Translations under genes and position numbers: made by a program
Origin: Larimichthys crocea
Lineage: Eukaryota; Chordata; Actinopteri; Sciaenidae
Direction of reading: 5' to 3'
Assembly: GCF_000972845.2 (NCBI RefSeq)
Contig: NC_040012.1
Span: 11,468,930-11,532,929 of the forward strand
Length of the DNA stretch: 64,000 nt
Shown here: positions 50,401-61,309 of the stretch, piece by piece
How the letters are laid out: each line of letters starts with the position of its first letter
Position numbering within the stretch: position 1 is the stretch's first letter
Notes under the pieces: model-generated
Told to the model about the DNA's origin: nothing
Databases searched by the model: none
The model's input: only the letters and a program-made list of their open reading frames with translations

Positions 50401-52790
50401 CTTCAGACATCCGTTACACGGTGTGTACACAAAAAAAATCAGATTTCTTCAGCAGTGATGGAGCTCATGTTTCTTGTTTACATGACACTAACGCGATCAG
50501 GTTACTGGAGAAACACGACAATAAACAGGTCACTGTTATGGATTCAAACTTATTGCGTGTTTGAATCCATAACAATTGCTCGTCTCTTCTGTACAATCAA
50601 AAGGTTAACGTCACTCAAATGCAGCAGTTTCACCATCAGTGCAGTGCAGTGTAGTTTTCTCGTCACACTACGCTGCCAGTCTCTAATCTGTGATTTAGCT
50701 TGACCTGTCAACAGTGAAAACTAATTTGAAAAGATTACAATAGACATACTTTGTTCATTATATTTTCTGCATCATAATATGATTGCTCTTTTTAAGAATG
50801 GAGGCAGCAAAGATCAAACAACTACATTTTTAATGTTATCCATCACCGTATTATGTCAGTATTCTTCTTTATAAAGTATACAGCAGCAGCAAACGTACAG
50901 CAGACCTCAAAGAGGCTGCATTCGTACACAGTCACTGACAGACAGAGGTGTTTGCATCCTTGAAGAAGGATTTCAAAAGACCGATGTGTAAAATAAGAAT
51001 GGATGGACAGAACAGTGGAACAAAGGCAGGCTAAGATCAGACAGTGTAAGTTTTTCCATTTATTACTATTGAGATTAATAGTAGTAACAAGACTAAAGAT
51101 GATCAGTTTTATTTTTTCTACATAATACATAGATCTTTTGCTGACATTTTTCTGAGGACGTTTATCAATAATCTGATGTTTTGTCTCTAGTGATAACATC
51201 CTGATGTCAGAGGAGAAACAGCGGATACTCTTACTCGAGAGGGTAAATAGACACTCTGTATCTATCACGTTGCATTTCAGAGCACACGACACAATGTTTC
51301 TGGATATTTCTGTGTTTTTAATCAATTCAATATTTGTTTCAGACTTTACACATGAAGGAAGAAGAAAACAAGCGCCTCAGTCAAAGACTGGTCAGTTATT
51401 CATTATCTCTGTGGGCTATGTAACACCTGCTCCACTAGGTGGCAGTAGCATCAAAGAGTAAAATCCTGACCCAGGAGGCCAAAGAGCTCTGAAGGAAAAA
51501 TATTTTTTTGTGTGTGTAGAGGGATGAATATTAGTAAAATTGTATGCTCAAAACAAAAAAATATGTGTTCTTATTTAAAATATATGCATTTGTGATTTGA
51601 AAAATTAAATTAACCAGCCCGAAGTGATTCACAAAATAAGATAAAACAGAAATTATATTGGGGTATAATTGTGTAAATAAAAGGTAAAGGTGCTAATAAT
51701 GATTACAAAGCCCAATAAGACAAATGTTAGAAGTCGTCTGTATCCAGTGTTGTTAACCCTTCAACATGAACATGTGTAACGTTGTCCTAATCTTTTTCTT
51801 TGTAGATGTCTCAAAGCATGTCGTCTGTGTCATCACGGCATTCAGACAAAATCGCCATCAGAGAGTAAGTGGGGGAGAAAAAAAAATAACACATGGGCTT
51901 TTTTTTGTTTCTGGCTAAAACTCTGTCCGCCATTACATACAGTGTAATTATACACGTTATTGAGTAATTACGATTCATGTATTTTTTGTTGTTGTTGTTA
52001 ACAGTTTGCAGAACTCTGTCGTCATGCATTTATCTCTCTGTCCTTTCTTTTTATGTTTCAGTTTCCAGGTAGGCGATTTGGTCCTAATCATCCTGGATGA
52101 AAGGCATGACAACTATGTGCTGTTCACAGTCGGTCCCACCCTCTACTTCCTCCACTCAGAGTCTCTCACTGCACTGGACCTCAAACCAGGTCAGCTCTCG
52201 GCACAGACCTTGAATTTCTGAATTTTTACAAATAAAATAAATACACGTCAGTGAAAGCTGTTAGAACAATGACACTGTATAATGTATGTACATGTGGGTG
52301 TTTTGTGCTTTATTTTTTTATGCTACACATGAGCGTTTATCTGTGGTTTGCTGAGCGTTCAGCGAGTATCTGTTTAACACGTCCATTTGTTTTGCTGTTT
52401 AGCATCAGGGACCTCAAGACGGCCGTGGGTACTTGGAAAGGTGATGGAGAAGGAATACTGTCAGGCAAAAAAGGTACTAAATTCACCAATCAGTGTTTTT
52501 ATTGATTATATAACAACTTATGTATATACTGACATAAATGAAGTGTGATCCAGGGAGTATTTATTTTTTGTGACGATTTCCACACTGAGTATGGATTAAT
52601 TTTTTTGGACGTGTCTTGATCCATGTCAGCAATGCTGTTACGTTTGTGTGTGCATGGTTTGAACCTTCTTTCTGTCTCACAAAGCTTTCTTCTTTTTCTT
52701 TTTTTTTTCTAGGCCCAGAACAGATTCAAGGTTCCCTTAGGAACCAAGTTCTACAGAGTGAAAGCTGTTCCATGGAACAGAAAAGTATAA
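41403..52790 (+). CDS. rb1cc1: rb1cc1 (FIP200), complete, 22 coding exons, 1620 aa
   Basis: FIP200 is the large scaffold of the ULK1-ATG13-ATG101 complex that starts autophagosome formation at the ER. Coding exons: 41403-41473, 41566-41692, 41782-41952, 42163-42365, 42445-42862, 42961-43131, 43222-43406, 43556-43742, 44415-44496, 44628-44692, 44796-44899, 45393-45519, 45667-47591, 47699-47885, 49211-49319, 49443-49737, 51191-51242, 51343-51390, 51806-51864, 52062-52189, 52403-52473, 52713-52790. All junctions are GT-AG and the 4863 nt stay in one frame; human FIP200 has 1594 residues. The start MKLYVFQVNN opens a ubiquitin-like fold (about 1-75). Next come a conserved helical N-terminal part, a Ser/Thr/Glu-rich variable insert in exon 5 (about 215-280), the block SPDSIDAQTFDFETI (about 694-708), a coiled coil (about 785-1430) and the C-terminal Claw. 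Identity is clear from long exact matches such as LVHDEHLQHQGWAAIMANL. Exon ends are hand-called; single-codon errors are possible. Confidence 0.95.
45667..47591 (+). CDS. rb1cc1: rb1cc1 exon 13: linker and main coiled coil
   Basis: This 1925-nt exon supplies residues 638-1279 or so, 40% of the protein. It begins with a Ser/Thr/Pro-rich linker that varies from human, then holds the conserved stretch LDLDSLAESPESDFMSAVNE and ISDPTSPEMMVESLYSSVIN. From LERENSRITVLKQVIDKYQ onward it is nearly all Glu/Gln/Leu/Lys heptad-type coiled coil. The FDFETI motif (703-708) with acidic and phosphorylatable residues before it resembles an FFAT motif for VAP proteins on the ER; human FIP200 is reported to bind VAPs, but assigning it to this motif is inference. 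Internal start codons are not used: the exon is entered in frame by acceptor TTGCAG at 45666. Confidence 0.93.
47886..49210 (+). other. rb1cc1 intron 14, no gene inside
   Basis: A 1.3-kb intron, long for this gene. Its middle (about 48080-48850) is GC-richer with several CpGs and looks like inserted, unidentified repeat sequence, but I could not find clear terminal repeats. A (CT)n run is at 48864-48881. Confidence 0.5.
49738..51190 (+). other. rb1cc1 intron 16 with a probable decayed DNA element and hairpin
   Basis: Two stretches share GTTTACATG and AGGTTACTGG (49812-49842 and 50468-50510), suggesting remains of a repeated or transposon-derived sequence between about 49800 and 50600. A perfect 16-bp inverted repeat with a 9-base loop lies at 50534-50574 (arms TGTTATGGATTCAAAC and its complement). 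No coding frame is supported. Confidence 0.5.
51806..52790 (+). CDS. rb1cc1: rb1cc1 exons 19-22: C-terminal Claw domain
   Basis: These four exons encode the end of the coiled-coil linker (MSQSMSSVSSRHSDKIAIRD) and then the Claw, the globular domain that binds FIR motifs of cargo receptors such as p62 in mammals. FQVGDLVLIILDERHDNYVL and TLYFLHSESLTALDLKP are almost identical to human. The C-terminus KFYRVKAVPWNRKV keeps the basic residues expected of the ligand-binding face. The join after LDLKP gives ASGTSRRPW, three residues shorter than the human GEGASGASRRPW as I recall it. The stop TAA is at 52788-52790. The 48-nt exon just before this group (51343-51390) is phase 0 on both sides, so it could be skipped without a frameshift. 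Confidence 0.93.
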
Positions 52791-53640
52791 TAGCCAAGTA
52801 ATGAGCTAAAATGTATATTTATATTGCTTAATTTTTGAACAGAAACTTCACATCATAATTCATAACTCAAAAAATCGAAAGACCTTAAAAATGGAAAGAA
52901 TTAAGATCGTCATCATGCTACTTTTTGAGTTTTCAGTTCAAAATCCCACCTGCTACCACTTTTTTTTGTTTGTTTTCTTTTAAAACCCAGATTTGTTATT
53001 GTGGACCAAATGCTATTAACTTTATTAGGGCATGGCCCTATACACTGTGGCATTACGCCATTTGACCTGTGTGTAAAATTGAGCAAAATTTGGATGTTAC
53101 ATATTAGTTCTCATTATCAGCATTTGTCCTTTTGTGGAAAATACTGTGTCATTATCAACATAATTAAATAAAAAAAATATACATTTATTATAAATGTTTA
53201 TGGAGGAATGTTCATGGCATGCATATTGATATATTTTCTTTGATTTTACTTATCCAGATAAATGTTGTAGTTGGAAATGTAGTTAATGCTGTTTGTTACT
53301 CACAAAGCAGTGTGGCCCTCTGTCAATACTGAAATGTACATTTACGGCTGACTGATGGAAACAGTCGTCTTTGCAATCCTTGAAATGCACTTTCAAAAAA
53401 CAATGCTTTTGTTGATTTGAAAAGGGAAGTTTAATTGAGCTGTCAGAACTAAGTAAATATATCAGCACAAACTTCTCACTATCATAGATTATTGATATGT
53501 AGAAAGGAATACTTTGTGACTGTGTTTCATTATCAGAAGAAGACATTGTACATTACCCATCAAATCACACATGTAACAATAAATGACTGTATTGTAAAAG
53601 ATAGAGTTTTGAAACAATAAAGGATTGATCCCGAGCATAT
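52791..53640 (+). terminator. rb1cc1: rb1cc1 3' UTR and polyadenylation signals
   Basis: The 3' UTR is AT-rich. Two canonical AATAAA signals lie at 53578-53583 and 53616-53621, with a GT/T-rich element (TTTTTATTGTTGTTCT) at 53648-53663 suited to cleavage near 53635-53645. An earlier AATAAA at 53167-53172 could give a shorter form. Confidence 0.75.
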
Positions 53641-53649
53641 TCTGCCGTT

Positions 53650-56600
53650 TTTATTGTTGTTCTATATTTGGGAATTATATGTGAAAGATGAGTACATGAT
53701 GCTGTTGCACTCGTTCATCATGGGGTTCAAAGTTTTCCTGGTTCATGGACAAAAACTCAGTAGACAATTGCTTATTTCCACTAAGGATCAGTCGCCTGAT
53801 TATAGTTTATTATTAAATAAAATACAAAAAAACAAAACATTTAGCACACAGTAAAGCATTTTAATGATGCTTTTATAATTTTCTGGGTGGATTCAACGTG
53901 GAATAGCACAGTGTAGTTTATCCATTTGATTTAGCATTTTTTGCTTTTGTGGAAACATTAATGTTGGCACGCTGCTGCAGGAAACAGACTTCAAAAAGGC
54001 TTCAAATCGGGGCCCAAGAACGATGCGGCCCTCATGGAGAAGGAAGCCCACCAACATCACTTTCCCAGTTCACAGCGGGGAGCATAGCAGCTCTCCGCCG
54101 AGCACTCTCTACCATGTGGGTCTAGGGGTGTTTTAACAATGTTTAGCTCTATTTTCTCCATTTAGCATAAGCCTGTTGTCACATTTGGATGGCTCCTTCA
54201 TAAATTGATGGTGTGATTCCTACAATTTCGGGACAGGCCTGAATGACAAAATATGCAACACAACATTCGATACCGAGGTGGCTGGCAAGCACCAACCATG
54301 TGCACTGGACAGGCTCTTAGTGTAAATGTTTACAACCCCCCACTGAGCTCAGTGCTGCTGGGAGTCACTCTCATCAGGCTGAATGGGATTTAACATTGCC
54401 ATGTGTAGTCTGTAGCTAGTTCCTCCATTAAAACTGCTTTTGACTTGCTGTCAAACTTCTTTCAGTGACACTTTATAACTACTTATCTCCAGTACTGTAT
54501 CGCACAATTTGATGCTGTTAATCTGCATGCTATGTGGTGTGAATCTCTGTTTCAAATCTATAATTTATTTAACAGAAAAAGCAACAGCAGAACTATTATA
54601 TATAAAACACTACATGTTACAAGAGTTTTCTGTGGTATAAATAATTGAGTTTTTTTTATGTAGCTCTTATCAAATATAGAGATTACAGAGTGCTTTACGA
54701 GGAAATAAGACAAAAAAATACATGTACAAATTCATAATAGTAAGCCACAAAAAATCACAGACAGACATAAAGTCACTGACACATACACATAAAAACATAT
54801 AACTTAAAGCCTTTTGATGAAAATACAAGAGGCAATTTATGATAAATATCTGTTCAAATGGACGAGATAATAACAAGTTGAACTTCTTGTACAGAGTTGA
54901 TTGTACTGAGCGACTCTAAAATAAACAATATATTTACTTATTATTTATTTATAGAGCCTCTTACCATTTCCTGACTTCACTAGCAATATATCTTACACAC
55001 ATACACAAATAAATTCAAATTAATTTATTTTATCACTATCATAAAGTTCAAAAGCAAACTGAACTTTTCTTCTTTTTTTTTTTACGTACCAAAGCATTAA
55101 ATTAATCACTTCAATAATAATAGAAAAAGACAGGTGTATTAATGCAGCTTTCAAATGCCATCAGCTGAAATTCAAAGACACATTATGATGGGCTTTCTCT
55201 GCATGTCAACATATGCTGGAGGCACTAAATTAAGGTCGAGATGAGTAAATGTGAAATATCAAAATGATGTCAGAGACAACTCACAAAGAATGCCATACAG
55301 TCTCAGATCTCGCCCTTTGTCACTGATATCCTCTGTATTTGCAGATAATACACAAGTTGTATTTGATTTTCCAATATCTCTGACTCTATACTAGATCGAC
55401 GAAAGCCGCAAATAAACAAGCATTATTTGTCGAGTAAATATATGCATGAACTTCAAATGATGGATAAATGAAAATAAATAGGAAAGCCTTAACATAACAT
55501 TTTTATTTTCGAAATCTAAATGGAACGAGTGTGTTGAAGAAGAGCCAAGAGGCATTAAGGCTGAAACTGCAAACCAAGGAGTAAATCGACTTAATGCCAT
55601 CACATTTCCACCCTATTCATGCCTAAGAAAAGGGTTAGGGAAAGAGATTAGGTTATATATCTGCTGTCAGGGACTGAAGAGACCAAGAAGAGAACTTCAC
55701 CTAAACAGAATGATGATCAAACAGACATGCTTTAACAGACATGCTTCATAATCTCATCCGTTATTGTCCCCTCTCTGCCTTGACTACAGGTTCAGGAGAA
55801 AATCTTAGACAGGGGCAGATTAAATGTGTGATGAAATGTCTGAGAAATATGTGAGAATGCGCAATATAAGGATGGTTGATTTTCTACCCACATGACGAAC
55901 ATAATCACTATTAGTAACACATATCCACATAAATATGATAATTCAAAATTTAAACACATTTATTGGGTTCATATTGGAAATCATCACCATCTGATGGCAT
56001 AGTTTTATGGATAATTACCGCCATAGAGATAATACAGCATATGAAAGGAAAGCTTTGAGGCTTCTCCACTCACTGGGAGGAGAGTGCGTAGGTTTAGTTG
56101 TGCATCTGAGCTGTACCCAAAAGGCAAATATGTGGAAAGTTTGGTGACAAGGATTCAGGCGTGTGGTTAACAAGATTGCATCTGCTGAGCAGGAAGTGTA
56201 GGATATAACTTAACTACGTATTTAAAGGGCAAATTATTTTCACATTAAGTTCAATGCCATCAGTAATCCTTCCAAATATAGACAGAACTATTTCATTTCC
56301 AGTGGAAAAAATAATTATTCAAATACCCTATAGTGCAAATCCCATTAATTTAGTGCATGACACAGTTTTTGATTTCCTACCACAAGACAAAACGGAAAAG
56401 AATCCAGTAAACATTAAAATCTGTTGTCTTATTTTGGTAATCTGGCTGCTTACTGACAAGTAAATAATCAATACAAATAGTTCTGAAGTGTCTGAAAATA
56501 GACAGGCGATTTAAACTGTAACTAACAGCCATGCATTTTCCAGCTGCAGTGCAGTATTGAGGAAATGACACCAGCTTTGATGGGTTGTATAGCTTTTGAG

Positions 56601-59600
56601 ATGAGCCTCTTTATGCCGCTTGCAGTTCCATTATGGCTTTGTTCGAAAGCTTGTTTACCTGCTGATAACATACACTGGTGGATTCAGGAGCACCGATCCA
56701 AAATCTGCTGCCAAAGTCACTCAAGTCTCATTGTACTGCAGGAGGGGAAGAATGAAATGTTTATGCGGAGGGGAATGCAAATGCTAAATGTGAAATCAAA
56801 CTATGGGACCAATAAGGGATCAGAATAACTTTGCCAGGTTTTATTTTTAGCCCAGTTGCAATGCTAGCTTTGTGGAACACTCTTCAGTTTAGCCTCTGTG
56901 CATCTGTGTGCTTAGGTTTTACTCAGTGGAGAAATGCTGTTCCAATTTTACAAAAACAACAACTAAAAAAAATAAAAAAAACGTTAAAACTGTAGATTGT
57001 TATTATTCAAACAGGCAGAAGGGAACATAATCTGATTTAATCATGCTGCCTATTACTTTAATTAAACACAAATAACCTACCTGGTCGAAGAAAATACCTG
57101 GATATAGTACTGTTTGTCTCTCTCCGATAATATTCAGTATCAAATAACCAGCGCATCAAAAACTGCGCATCAAATTTCATGGTTGTACATCACTTGAATG
57201 TTTTTGGATTTCACTGTTAGAAAAGCTATGGTCTCAGGTCAAAGGAATAGCCCCTCGGTTTGCATATTAAAGAGGATTTGCTAGACCTCTGTTAGCCATG
57301 CATCCCCATGCAGGCAGGTCTCCAGGGGGCCAGCAGGGCCCCACAGACGGGCAACTAGGGGGCCAGGTGACCCTGTCTCTGAGGTTAGCAGGAAACACTA
57401 AAGAGGGATGGGCAGGGAGCTGAGGAGCCACTGAGTGCGAGTGTGCAAGGCTGGTGATGGCAGCTGTCAATGGTTTGGAAGGAGAAGCAGACAGATTGTG
57501 CGTTCTGTTGGTGCAGCCAGTTCGCCACCTGGCAGGCTTTTCCTTGTTAGAACTTCTTGCTGTTTCTGTTCTCATCAGAGAAATGTTTTTCCTCTTATCC
57601 TCTGTGTTCAGGGGAAGTTAAATTTGTCAAAATGTTTAAAGATGTTCAGTGAAATGCAATTGTTTAAAGTACACGCTGTGCATTCTGAATTCAGAATTTC
57701 TGCTGCTCTGCTTTGTGATTAAATGCGGTACAAAAAAAATAAATAAGGAAGCTGCATTTACGAAATATAATTGATTTAGATGATGATGATCATGATTAAA
57801 TTCTTTATAAATGACAACATACAAAATGTAGAGGATGTGTTTTGTGAGTGTTGACCTTGTCCTACGTCATTTAACTGCGTATTTAAGAATTGGTGTGTGT
57901 TTTTTAAAGGGTAGGATTTACTTACAAAACATAATCTGTAACTTTCAAATCCCATCATAGCCATAAATACTGCTCTGTGTTGTTCAGTTGAAAAAAATGC
58001 AAACATAAACCATGAACAGCTTAAAAGTACATTTAAAAATCAAATTTGGCAGTCAGTCCTTGTTCCAACAGGATTAAAAAAAAAAAAAAAAGTCTTTCAT
58101 TTGATATAAATATATGCAAAGAGAATGGTGTGGTGATCTGGGTGCCAGAGGTGGCGCTTTACTCTGGATATTCTGGCTTGGGCCTGTAAGGGACATAAAT
58201 TAACATGAATTAACACATGCATGCAATAAGAAAATAATTAATTCAAGTTATCAGTCACCTCTTCCATTCCAGGAATCTGATTGACAAGATAAAGTAATGT
58301 GCAAACTGCTTTTCAAAGCTAACAGCCTGGAGCACCCCTCCTATTAGTTAGTCATTCCCTCAGTATCACACCCGGAATCTGTCATTTCACAATTTTCTCC
58401 TATAATGCATATGTGCCGCTCTCACCACTCCACTACAGCAACTGCCATCTAACAAGTTGACACAGAGAATGATACAATTCACGTCCAGTATTCAGTTCCA
58501 TATACAGCAAGCATCTGAGGCAGACGGGTCAAGAATATGGTACATTCTGTTCTCTCTCAAAATTGCATTTCTAGGACTCCAGAGAAGCTAGATAAAGCTC
58601 CCATGATATCCATCAAACACCTAAGATGAGTTTTTTTTTACGATTTAAAACATTCATCAGGTGTAAAAATAGTTTGAATTAATGAAATCATGTGTACCTC
58701 CTCTATGACGATACATACCTGTCTACAAAGTTTTCATTTTACTCCAACCAGAGATGCATTACATGAAATAAATGTACATTCACTGATAGCATATGCGTAA
58801 CATTCACAGTCGGGTAAGACATTCGAGGCATGAACAGGAATGACTGTTTAAAACAGTTACATTCTGCATTAAGCGTGTTTTTAATGTGGCGTTTAAATGC
58901 CTGATATGGATGTTGTGTTTCCAAATAAAATATTTCACGTACAAACTCAGAGTCTGTTGTATGAAACGGCACTTTTACCAAGAAAGCACCTATAGCAAAT
59001 AAGTTTGGCTACATTATTGGGGAAGCCCTGTGGTTGTTGTGTGTTTTTGACGCAACATAACGCCATTTAAAATGTTCCTAAAGATGAATTTGATTATAAA
59101 ACACAAAAAGTTCAGTCTATACTTGAACAGCCTTTGATAAATAGGTCGGTTAAGGATTTTCATCTTCTTTAAATGTTGTCTTCTATGTTAGCTTGTAGCC
59201 TAAAAATTTGAACAATTTGAACAGCCATGAGTAAAAACTATGTTAGCAAGCTCAAGCTTGTTGCTTAAGTGTATCCTACTTGGTGTTCTTCTACACTTGG
59301 TTTCATTCAAATAGACTTTTAGGATTTATTTAATCATTTTGCTATAGTTCGTTTAAAGCAATTCTTGACTTTACGCCAAGTTAAATTAAGCTAGTGAGCA
59401 AGCCTAGCTAGCATATTTCTGTTAGTGAGCATAATATTAAATTCAACTAGGCATTACATTTTTACTAAACCTAAATTTGTATCATCATTTGTGTCTTTAT
59501 TTGCAGTAGGTGGGTCTGTACTGGAATAACAAGTTGAATATTGGGCCAAACTCTTTACAATGCAAATGACTCATTTGAATTGTTTAGCTTGCTGTGTGCT

Positions 59601-61134
59601 AATGTTTTAGTATGATGATAATAATGTACCACTGTTTAAAGAGTATTAATTTGTTGTTAAATTAGTTTGCAGGGAGTATTAGTCTGTCAAATTAGCCAGC
59701 ATATCTATGTAGTATGACCAAACAGACTGAGGGACAGCAAGCTAACAAACTAAAAAGCACACTAGTCCAATTTGGGTAGAAAGAAAAAAAAAACTCCAGA
59801 GGAGGATAGTGTACACAAAAGTTGTTCTGTTGCCCGTGAGTGTGGTGTCAGCCGGTCCCAGGCCCTACGGCCCTCACCGTACACTGTGCACAGGCCTGAC
59901 GGAAACTGACTGCAGCTCAGGACATGGCCTCGTTTGTTCACGGTCCCCCCTCTCTGAAAAGAGTTATGCTGTCTGTTTTGAATGGACAGCGTTTTTCTTT
60001 GTGTGCTCGATCAAAACAGAGGGCAAAGTTAGTCAGCAAGTTGCATAGCTTCTGCATTCTGATTCTTCAAGCCTCTTTTGTATGAAGTTTAACACAATGT
60101 TTTACACTGTGTTTGACCTGAATGGCGTGCTGGAGGTAGGAGCAATTTTTTTTTCCTCCAAACTACAAAATAGAAAGGGCTAGAATGTACTTTTGCTATC
60201 AAATATTACTCATTCATGTTTATTTGTACTGTAGAACTGAAGTAAAATGATCATATGGGGTTAAAAACAAAATGACAGTGTAGTGTTGCTGAAATATTTA
60301 TGTGCTTTTATCTGATCTATTTCCTAACCACAAGGTATTTGCCTGTGAATCCCTGGCACTTTTGATATTACCTGAAGGCAAATGGTATATAGATTTATAC
60401 AAGTTATTTACAACAACAGCCAAGCCATTCCTCTGGAAACTAGGCTGCAGATCAAAGGATTGTTTTGATCTCTACTTAGCATATTTGTTTAACCTAGCCA
60501 GTGATTCTGAAAAGTGCACAAGCTTTTCGGTGATATGCAGAGCACCCTTTATCCGTCTTTTTCTTCTGTTAGCTCTGGATTTAAGTACTTTCTGTATTTA
60601 GGAGACAACTGGATTTGCCAGCTTTTGAAATTTAGTTGCCCACTGCTAGCAGTCTTGGCACTCAGAAATAGATAACTAGGTATGTTCTACTGCTAATCCT
60701 GATCGGCCTTGTAATAGTATTTGCGGACTGTACAGCACTCAATTAGGGCATAATGTGCTATTTTTATTTCCTTTAAGTTGGATTAAATGTGAAAACATGT
60801 TTGTTTTTTTTTCAGTTTCCATCGACTGTGTTTACTGTGTGGGTACTTACTAAAGTATTGTTTTATACAGTTTCAATCAGTAGCACTCTCTCCACACTGA
60901 ATTACAGAATGTCAGGAGAAAAACAATGTCCAAACGCTGTCTAAAAAAAGATGCCAGGGCAATCAGGAAATTTTCTGGAATGCTTAAGAGAATGCATATG
61001 CACACAATGCCCTAATTCTCCCTTACTTTGGGTTTGGGAAAGATGAGCCCAGGTTTATTGAGAGCCAAAAAAGGGGGCAGATGGCTCACAAGAGGGATAA
61101 ACCTGGGAAGTCATGCTGTAAATGTGTTTTACAG
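53650..61134. other. Downstream intergenic DNA, no confident gene
   Basis: AT-rich DNA with two GC-richer patches: 57290-57560 (G-rich, no coding frame I trust) and 59830-59960 (a short plus-strand frame without recognisable domain). A fragment with TAGCTCTTATCAAATATAGA and CAGAGTGCTTTACGAGG (54660-54710) belongs to the 'AAAGTGCTTTAC' class of fish interspersed repeats. The expected neighbour in mammals (ALKAL1, then ST18) was not detected. Confidence 0.55.
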
Positions 61135-61140
61135 AAAACA

Positions 61141-61309
61141 ATGAAAGGAGCGGACAAAGCGATTGTGGCAAAGTCCTTTGGAAAATGGAAAAGCAGCTCT
61201 CTAAGGTCCAGGACCATGGAGAAGCCGGATGAGCCGTCCGAGGAGAGTAAGGAGGAGAGCCTTTCCAACTGCACCTGTGAAGCCCCCCAACTCGGCAAGA
61301 AACCAGTTG
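61141..61309 (+). CDS. Weak candidate coding exon of an unidentified gene
   Basis: A GC-richer open stretch reads MKGADKAIVAKSFGKWKSSS and continues Lys/Glu/Ser-rich to KPV, with a possible acceptor (TTTTACAG at 61127-61134) and donor (TTG|GTAAAA at 61309-61310), leaving phase 1. Composition (Lys/Glu/Ser, few stops, G or C at many third positions) differs from its surroundings. I do not recognise the protein, and the frame stays open past the donor in both directions. It might be an early exon of the next plus-strand gene, or only chance. Confidence 0.25.

Noticed and set aside
57267..57575. 102-codon minus-strand frame in a G-rich patch
   Set aside because: Pro/Ser/Arg-rich chance frame without splice signals or known motif.
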